From NCBI GenBank assembly GCA_910577495.1, contig CAJTML010000003.1:1-52007 (forward strand): 52,007 bases of DNA. The letters run 5' to 3'. Positions 47,638 through 52,007 of the stretch are shown here, piece after piece. Origin of the DNA: an uncultured Eggerthellaceae bacterium. Its GTDB lineage: Bacteria; Actinomycetota; Coriobacteriia; Coriobacteriales; Eggerthellaceae. The notes below the pieces were generated by a model. The model saw only the letters and a program-made list of their open reading frames with translations, was not told the origin of the DNA and ran no database searches. The translations under genes were made by a program, and so were the position numbers. How positions within the stretch are numbered: the stretch's first letter is position 1; every line of letters begins with the position of its first letter.

Positions 47638-48465
47638 ATGGCATCACCGTTTAGTGACGCCACCGATGCGTTGGACGCGCTTGAGGTCATTGCCTTCGAT
47701 GAGGAGTTTGACCCGCTGGCCGTCAACGACGAGGAGCTCAACCAAGACGAAATGGATGACGACAACCCCTACGACATTGTCGATTATCCGCTGATTCGCA
47801 ATATGCCCGAAGGCATGCGTCGCGAGGCCGTGTTCACGCCCGCACGTCAGGGAAGCGCGCAGCAAGCAATTATGGCGATGGTGCATCGCAATCCCGCGCG
47901 TCGTCCGGTGCTCATGGGTATCGTGAAGCTGTGCGAAGGGGGCTGCCCGTCTACTGAGGTAACAGCGCAGGTCAACGCGTGGCAGAAACACAATCGTAGC
48001 GTGTATTCGCCGATGACGTTGTGCCGCATGCTTGAGCGCGCGGGTGCCCTTGAGCTGGAAATGCCTGAGACCGCTGACGAACAAGAAGACGTTGATGCGG
48101 GTGTGGCGTATCTGGAGATCACCGACTCGGTGGATCCGATCTGGCACGCAACCGAGGCCGGTCTTGAGGTGTATGACCTGATCATGGGCGGAGATCCGTT
48201 CCGCAAGATCGTGTTTGGCGAAGACGTCAAGTATCTGGAGGTCTATGAGTCGGTCATGGACTTTGTGGCTGAAAAGCCGCGTTCTCGCGAAGAGATTGAG
48301 AATTTGGTTGATACCTTCGACATTGTGAAAAAGCCGCGTCGCTTTGGTGGTCACTTTATTGACATGCTGGAGCAGACCGATGCGATCATCTGGCAAGATC
48401 GCGCATGGAATATGACTGAACTGGGGATGCGTTTGCTGCCTGAAGTGAAAGCGGCAAGGGGGTAA
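47638..48465 (+). CDS. Uncharacterised protein coupled to a TorD-like chaperone
   Basis: This 275-residue cytosolic protein has a perfect ribosome site (AGGAGG, 7-8 nt before the ATG). The N-terminal 50 residues are acidic. The rest looks like two winged-helix-like modules: V-L-M-G-I-V-K-L-C-E-G-G-C-P...M-L-E-R-A-G-A-L-E-L, and later R-S-R-E-E-I-E-N-L-V-D...M-L-E-Q-T-D-A-I-I-W. No family was recognised. Its stop is directly followed by the TorD start, so it is likely to take part in maturation or control of a Tat-exported reductase. That is inference from coupling only. Confidence 0.75.
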   Translation: MASPFSDATDALDALEVIAFDEEFDPLAVNDEELNQDEMDDDNPYDIVDYPLIRNMPEGMRREAVFTPARQGSAQQAIMAMVHRNPARRPVLMGIVKLCEGGCPSTEVTAQVNAWQKHNRSVYSPMTLCRMLERAGALELEMPETADEQEDVDAGVAYLEITDSVDPIWHATEAGLEVYDLIMGGDPFRKIVFGEDVKYLEVYESVMDFVAEKPRSREEIENLVDTFDIVKKPRRFGGHFIDMLEQTDAIIWQDRAWNMTELGMRLLPEVKAARG

Positions 48466-49158
48466 ATGATGGAAGAGATGCAAAAAGAGTCGGTTGACCT
48501 GGTTGAATTGATGGAGATGCGCGCGCAGGTGTATGGCATGCTGGCGCGACTGTTCCGCGTTGAAGTGGACGCAAAGACCTTAGATGAGCTGCGTGGCATG
48601 CGTTTTCCGACGGCTACGGGCAACGCCAAGGCTGACGAGGGTTATCACCAGTTGTTCGCGTACTTGAAGAACACCTGGGATGACTCGGTGACTGAACTGG
48701 CAATTGATTACGTGCGCACGTTTATCGGCCATGGAGTGAATGGCTATTCGGCGGCCTATCCGTTCGAGAGCGTGTACACCTCTGAGCGCAGGTTGCTGAT
48801 GCAAGAGGCTCGTGCTGAGGTGCTGCAGACGCTTCGCGATAACGGTCTGAAGTGCGGAACGTGGACTGAGGGCGAGGATCACATTGCGCTTGAGCTGGAG
48901 TTTATGCAGCGTATGAGTCTGCGCTGCGCTGACGCACTGCGTGCTGGCAATGACGACGAGGCGTTTGAGTGCGTGCAAAAGATGAGCGACTTTATGGAAG
49001 AGCACCTGCTCAATTGGGTGCCCATGTTGGTAGCTGACATGCGTATGTATGCACGCACGATGTTCTATCAGGGCTTGGCTCAGCTGACGATTGGTCAGCT
49101 GGAGCAAGACCAGGTGGTGCTCACCGAGCTTTTGGAGAGCGCGCAGCAAGCTGCGTAA
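48466..49158 (+). CDS. TorD/DmsD-family molybdoenzyme chaperone
   Basis: This 230-residue all-helical protein shows the family features: L-M-E-M-R-A-Q-V-Y-G-M-L-A-R-L-F near the N-terminus, the Y-V-R-T-F-I-G-H-G segment, and A-A-Y-P-F-E-S-V-Y-T-S-E-R-R-L-L-M. The C-terminal half has E-H-L-L-N-W-V-P-M-L. Such chaperones bind the Tat signal of molybdoenzymes and hold the apoprotein until cofactor insertion. No molybdoenzyme gene is next to it. The nearest is 30 kb away (16282), so it may serve that enzyme or others. The start may be 48466 or the next ATG at 48469. Confidence 0.85.
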   Translation: MMEEMQKESVDLVELMEMRAQVYGMLARLFRVEVDAKTLDELRGMRFPTATGNAKADEGYHQLFAYLKNTWDDSVTELAIDYVRTFIGHGVNGYSAAYPFESVYTSERRLLMQEARAEVLQTLRDNGLKCGTWTEGEDHIALELEFMQRMSLRCADALRAGNDDEAFECVQKMSDFMEEHLLNWVPMLVADMRMYARTMFYQGLAQLTIGQLEQDQVVLTELLESAQQAA

Positions 49159-49274
49159 GCGGTGTGCGCCGTGGGCGCGGCGGTCAGGGCTGCGAGCGCG
49201 TGGGTAGGCGCGGGCGGCCTCGGCACGGGGGCTGCGTTGCGCGCGGCGTGCCCGGACGCCACGTTTGGGACGCT

Positions 49275-49435
49275 CAGTGGCCGTTTTGTGCAAAATGCGG
49301 CACGTGCGCCCCATACATAAGAGTTGTAACTATTTCGCCATTTATAAAACTCCAGTTCAGAAGCGAGAGCTCTGGACTGGAGTTTTTTGCGTCAGCGCTC
49401 GTTTGCACAAAACGGCATCTATTTGGTCACAACGC
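49275..49435. repeat. Possible family B repeat, copy 4 (diverged)
   Basis: ccgttttgtgcaaa (from 49281) and tttgcacaaaacgg (from 49400) are perfect 14-bp inverse arms. Beyond the right arm, ...ggtcacaac matches the inverse of the family B start (gttgtggtca). The middle has been replaced by a terminator. The assignment is tentative. Confidence 0.4.
49346..49388. terminator. Bidirectional terminator between torD and the LuxR gene
   Basis: aaaactccagttcaga pairs with tctggactggagtttt (one mismatch) around a 9-nt loop. A T-run follows on the plus strand and A/T-rich sequence on the other side. It serves two convergent genes. Confidence 0.9.
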
Positions 49436-49439
49436 GCGC

Positions 49440-50903
49440 CTAGGTTTCTTCCACGAGATCAAGCAGCTCTTGTTTGGAGTGCACGCCAAGCTTCTGGTAA
49501 ATGTGACTCGTGTGAGTATTGACGGTGTTGGCGGCAAGATGCAGCTCTTCCTGAATGCGTGGTGTTGATCGGCCTCGCGCAATAAGGCGCAGCACCTCGC
49601 TTTCGCGTTTTGAGAGTCCACCGGCCTGAACGAGGCGGTCGCACCGTTCGTCTAAAGTCTCATGGGCTTCGTGCTGTTCGGATGGCTCTTCTTCGGGAAT
49701 GATAGCGTAAGCGCCCTTTTCGTCGGCCATAACAAACAGATACGTGGCCACAACGAGCAATCCCAAGATAACGGAGACGATGCCCAGCAAATTGGGGATA
49801 GAGTCTTCCATGATTGAGCAAGTATGGAACGCACTTACGCCGAGGAACAGGTCAAGTGACCAGGTGATACGCGTGAGCGAGAACGTAAGAACTGGCGAAA
49901 TGCGGTAGCGCCGGCAATAGGTAAACGCCACCAGCATGACGGCGATCTTGAAGAAGAAAGCGCCGAAGTTGGTAACACCGTAGCCCGCATCGTAGTTTAG
50001 ATAGGGCATAAAGAGCACAGCCATCATGGTGAGCAAAAACGACGCTTTATAAATAAGCGAAATCCTACGCCCGCTGTCGACCAATGCGGCCACAATGCCT
50101 ACCGAGCAGACGACCTTCAGAACCAGTATCACCAGGTTTACCGTGTCTGCATAAAACGCAAGATCAGAGCCATCAAGGTAATAGTTGCGCATGAATTCAT
50201 CGACAAAACTCACCACAAACATTCCCAGACATAATCGCAACAATACCTGCTTTTGTACGTGCGTGAGCGAAGAGAGCGTGAAAGCGGTAATAGGAAAAGA
50301 CATGCGAGGACTTTTGAGCAAGAGGTAGACCGAAGCTAAAGGCATAAGACAGCTGAGCGTCATCATGATCCAGGGCGAAAACGTGGGCGGCAGCACTACG
50401 CTGGTAAGCACATAGATAATTAAGCTCTGAGTTGCAACGCTTAGCGCGAAGCCGATGTTGTCATTGGCCAGGCAAAACGCGCGGTACCACACCACCGAAA
50501 GCCACCCACTGGCAAAACCAGTCAGGAGCGCTGCCGTTATCATGACGGCTATCTCCACAAAGGTATCAGTACCCGAAAAGGGAATGATCAACGTGCCTAA
50601 ACTGGCGCCGGCTGCCATGAGCCAAAGCGCCCGTCGGTTGTCGACGACGCTCTCAAAACGTCGAGCATAGATAACACCGGGTATCAATGCAAGGGTACTG
50701 ATAATCAGTGAGAGCTCGTAAACTCGTGTGGATCCGTTGTCTGGAAAGAGTTGGGGAGTAAAAAAGCAAAGCGTCACCCAGCATTGGCATAGTGCAAATC
50801 CCAATAACATGCCGCCGTTTAAACGTCGCCAACCACGCGAAAATGATCGTCCCGTGGCCTCCAACCCCGATTTCTTGATGGGCTTCTTGTCTGCCTGCTG
50901 CAT
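49440..50903 (-). CDS. LuxR-type regulator with multi-pass membrane domain
   Basis: This 487-residue protein (ATG at 50903, with GAGGAGGGG upstream) has about twelve transmembrane helices up to residue 400, an acidic linker, then a LuxR helix-turn-helix (L-S-K-R-E-S-E-V-L-R-L-I-A-R-G, then A-A-N-T-V-N-T-H). It is divergent from the multihaem lipoprotein and Tat lipoprotein pair at 51120-52007, with perfect palindromes in the shared intergenic region. It probably controls that pair in response to the electron acceptor (context inference). Confidence 0.9.
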   Translation of the reverse strand: MQQADKKPIKKSGLEATGRSFSRGWRRLNGGMLLGFALCQCWVTLCFFTPQLFPDNGSTRVYELSLIISTLALIPGVIYARRFESVVDNRRALWLMAAGASLGTLIIPFSGTDTFVEIAVMITAALLTGFASGWLSVVWYRAFCLANDNIGFALSVATQSLIIYVLTSVVLPPTFSPWIMMTLSCLMPLASVYLLLKSPRMSFPITAFTLSSLTHVQKQVLLRLCLGMFVVSFVDEFMRNYYLDGSDLAFYADTVNLVILVLKVVCSVGIVAALVDSGRRISLIYKASFLLTMMAVLFMPYLNYDAGYGVTNFGAFFFKIAVMLVAFTYCRRYRISPVLTFSLTRITWSLDLFLGVSAFHTCSIMEDSIPNLLGIVSVILGLLVVATYLFVMADEKGAYAIIPEEEPSEQHEAHETLDERCDRLVQAGGLSKRESEVLRLIARGRSTPRIQEELHLAANTVNTHTSHIYQKLGVHSKQELLDLVEET

Positions 50904-50921
50904 AAATTCCCCTCCTCATAC

Positions 50922-50985
50922 ATCACTAGAAACTAGTGATGACAAGCTTCTCACCAGGATATATTTCCAACAAAACACCTGGTGA
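50922..50985. promoter_or_regulatory. Two inverted repeats in the divergent LuxR/cytochrome intergenic region
   Basis: The first is a perfect 8-3-8 palindrome, ATCACTAG-aaa-CTAGTGAT (50922-50940), 18 bp from the LuxR start codon. The second is tcaccagg (50951) with its inverse cctggtga (50978-50985). They are candidate operators for autoregulation and for control of the cytochrome operon. Confidence 0.5.
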
Positions 50986-51119
50986 AATGCAAGTTCTCCC
51001 TTAATTCGATACTTTCATATTTTTCCAGCGATGGCAAGATCCTTTTTTCGACATAGCCTTGTTCTCATGCAGACCTGCCAAGGCAGGAAAACGACGGATC
51101 AAGGAAAGGGGAATAGTCG

Positions 51120-51749
51120 ATGAGAGGTATGCCAAAGAACATGCGCTTGATCATTGCTGCTGTTGCATGCGTGCTCGTTGTGGCTTTGGCTGGTTGCGCT
51201 GCGCAGTCGCCGCAATCGGCAAGCAACGCTACTGCTGATGCGGAAACGAGTGGCGCAGGCGAAGCAGGCGAATCATCTGCGAGCAATTCCATGTGGAGCA
51301 TGGACATCGATTGCGCGGTATGCCACGCCGAGCAGGGTGCATCCATGGAGGACAGCGCCACGCTGGCCTGCGAGCATGCACAAGTTGCCGACAGCACGTG
51401 CATTACCTGCCACAACGATGAGGCGCTTTTGGCTGAGGTGCACAAGGACGCAACTGCTGACAAGACGATGCCCAAAAAGCTCAAGAAAACGGCTGTAACA
51501 GCGGAAACGTGCCAAGGCTCTGGATGCCATGACGCCGGTAATCATGTCGAAGTCACAGCTGACGTCACTGAGTTTACCGACACCAACGGCACGACGGTGA
51601 ACCCACATGAGGTGATGGGGCTGACCGAGGGTCACGCTGATATCACCTGTTCAGACTGCCACAACGTGCACACTGCGCCGATCGACCCGACAAGCACCTG
51701 CGTTTCGTGTCACCACGCGGGCGTCTATGAGTGCGGAACGTGTCACTAG
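51120..51749 (+). CDS. Multihaem c-type cytochrome lipoprotein
   Basis: This 209-residue protein (ATG at 51120, GGGGA upstream) has a signal peptide with lipobox L-A-G-C near residue 26. It carries haem motifs C-A-V-C-H, C-I-T-C-H, C-S-D-C-H, C-V-S-C-H and C-G-T-C-H, the last at the very C-terminus. One C-Q-G-S-G-C-H has the rarer CX4CH spacing. This gives up to six haems. Extra histidines between them can serve as distal ligands. It is an extracytoplasmic electron carrier. It lies 128 bp ahead of a Tat-exported lipoprotein gene, the arrangement of a split flavocytochrome c reductase (haem subunit plus flavin subunit). Confidence 0.92.
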   Translation: MRGMPKNMRLIIAAVACVLVVALAGCAAQSPQSASNATADAETSGAGEAGESSASNSMWSMDIDCAVCHAEQGASMEDSATLACEHAQVADSTCITCHNDEALLAEVHKDATADKTMPKKLKKTAVTAETCQGSGCHDAGNHVEVTADVTEFTDTNGTTVNPHEVMGLTEGHADITCSDCHNVHTAPIDPTSTCVSCHHAGVYECGTCH

Positions 51750-51877
51750 CTTTACGGAGTCCGCGTGACTTCGCAAGAGCTCGCAAGACTTCGCCACTTT
51801 TTTCAAGACCGTGCCAAGCATCGGTCAACCAACTCAGGGAATTACGGTCGCGGATCGGCCGTAGAAAGGGGATTATT

Positions 51878-52007
51878 ATGGAAACACGTCGAGACTTTCT
51901 GAAGGGCGCAGGGATGTTTGCTGCAGGAGCCACTGCATTTGCGGGTTTGGGCACGCTGGCTGGTTGCGCTTCAGACGACGCAAATAAGAAACAGGAGGGA
52001 GCGGTAT
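51878..52007 (+). CDS. Tat-exported lipoprotein, probably FAD-dependent reductase (3' end outside window)
   Basis: Only the first 43 codons are present. They encode a twin-arginine signal (T-R-R-D-F-L-K-G-A-G), a hydrophobic stretch and a lipobox-like L-A-G-C, then a short polar region. GAAAGGGG precedes the start. In these bacteria such a start directly after a multihaem cytochrome usually belongs to a fumarate-reductase-type flavoprotein that reduces an organic acceptor on the cell surface. The catalytic domain is not visible, so this is inference. Confidence 0.7.
   Translation, partial: METRRDFLKGAGMFAAGATAFAGLGTLAGCASDDANKKQEGAV

Overview
The window looks like a chromosomal segment of an anaerobic actinobacterium of the class Coriobacteriia, most likely Eggerthellaceae. 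The signs are three LuxR-type regulators that each carry a large multi-pass membrane domain, several anaerobic respiratory reductase gene sets (a Tat-exported molybdopterin enzyme, a multihaem lipoprotein followed by a Tat-exported lipoprotein, ferredoxin-type proteins), an indolepyruvate:ferredoxin oxidoreductase, and the actinobacterial fhaA-fhaB-pstP-rodA/pbp-pknB cell-wall signalling cluster. The species cannot be named from the sequence alone.

Positions 1-13.5 kb form an accessory region. After the tail of a dicluster ferredoxin come a helicase operon (HhH protein, PIF1-like helicase, zinc-ribbon protein), an NdpA-like nucleoid protein and a Fic AMP-transferase. Then follows a 7.1 kb cassette bounded by two 56-bp direct repeats. 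The cassette holds two lipoproteins, a membrane TIR/beta-propeller protein, a CFI-box protein, two tandem paralogues of unknown function and an RyR-domain protein. An 82-bp duplication of the TIR gene's 3' end suggests that TIR and RyR genes were once adjacent and that the three-gene module was inserted between them. The region ends at a tRNA-Phe.

13.7-19.4 kb: a membrane LuxR regulator diverges from a molybdoenzyme operon (Fe-S subunit with a C-terminal membrane tether, catalytic subunit, ferric-reductase-like cytochrome b). 19.4-31.3 kb: purE, iorAB plus a phenylacetate-CoA-ligase-type gene, a small 57-codon ORF with an internal duplication, a sodium:solute symporter, an NhaC antiporter and a 5-formyl-THF cyclo-ligase. 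Between them lie three copies of an inverted-repeat element, a helically phased TGGCG array and a second copy of a 113-bp hairpin repeat. 31.4-36.1 kb: an Rrf2 regulator with a long leader, then (minus strand) tRNA-Arg and an operon of an MgtE_N/CBS protein and an NRAMP-family protein whose metal-site motifs match magnesium-transporting NRMTs. This operon's leader can fold into a pseudoknot that covers its Shine-Dalgarno sequence. 36.5-44.5 kb: the Ser/Thr kinase/phosphatase/FHA cluster, with RodA and a class B PBP fused in one polypeptide. 44.9-52 kb: two more membrane LuxR regulators, a secreted protein, a TorD-like chaperone operon, and a hexahaem-type lipoprotein followed by a truncated Tat lipoprotein.

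The strongest leads are the TIR/RyR cassette with its nested direct repeats, the pseudoknot leader of the magnesium operon, the repeat families in the intergenic regions, and the small duplicated ORF. Functional statements rest on recognising motifs by eye; no searches were run.
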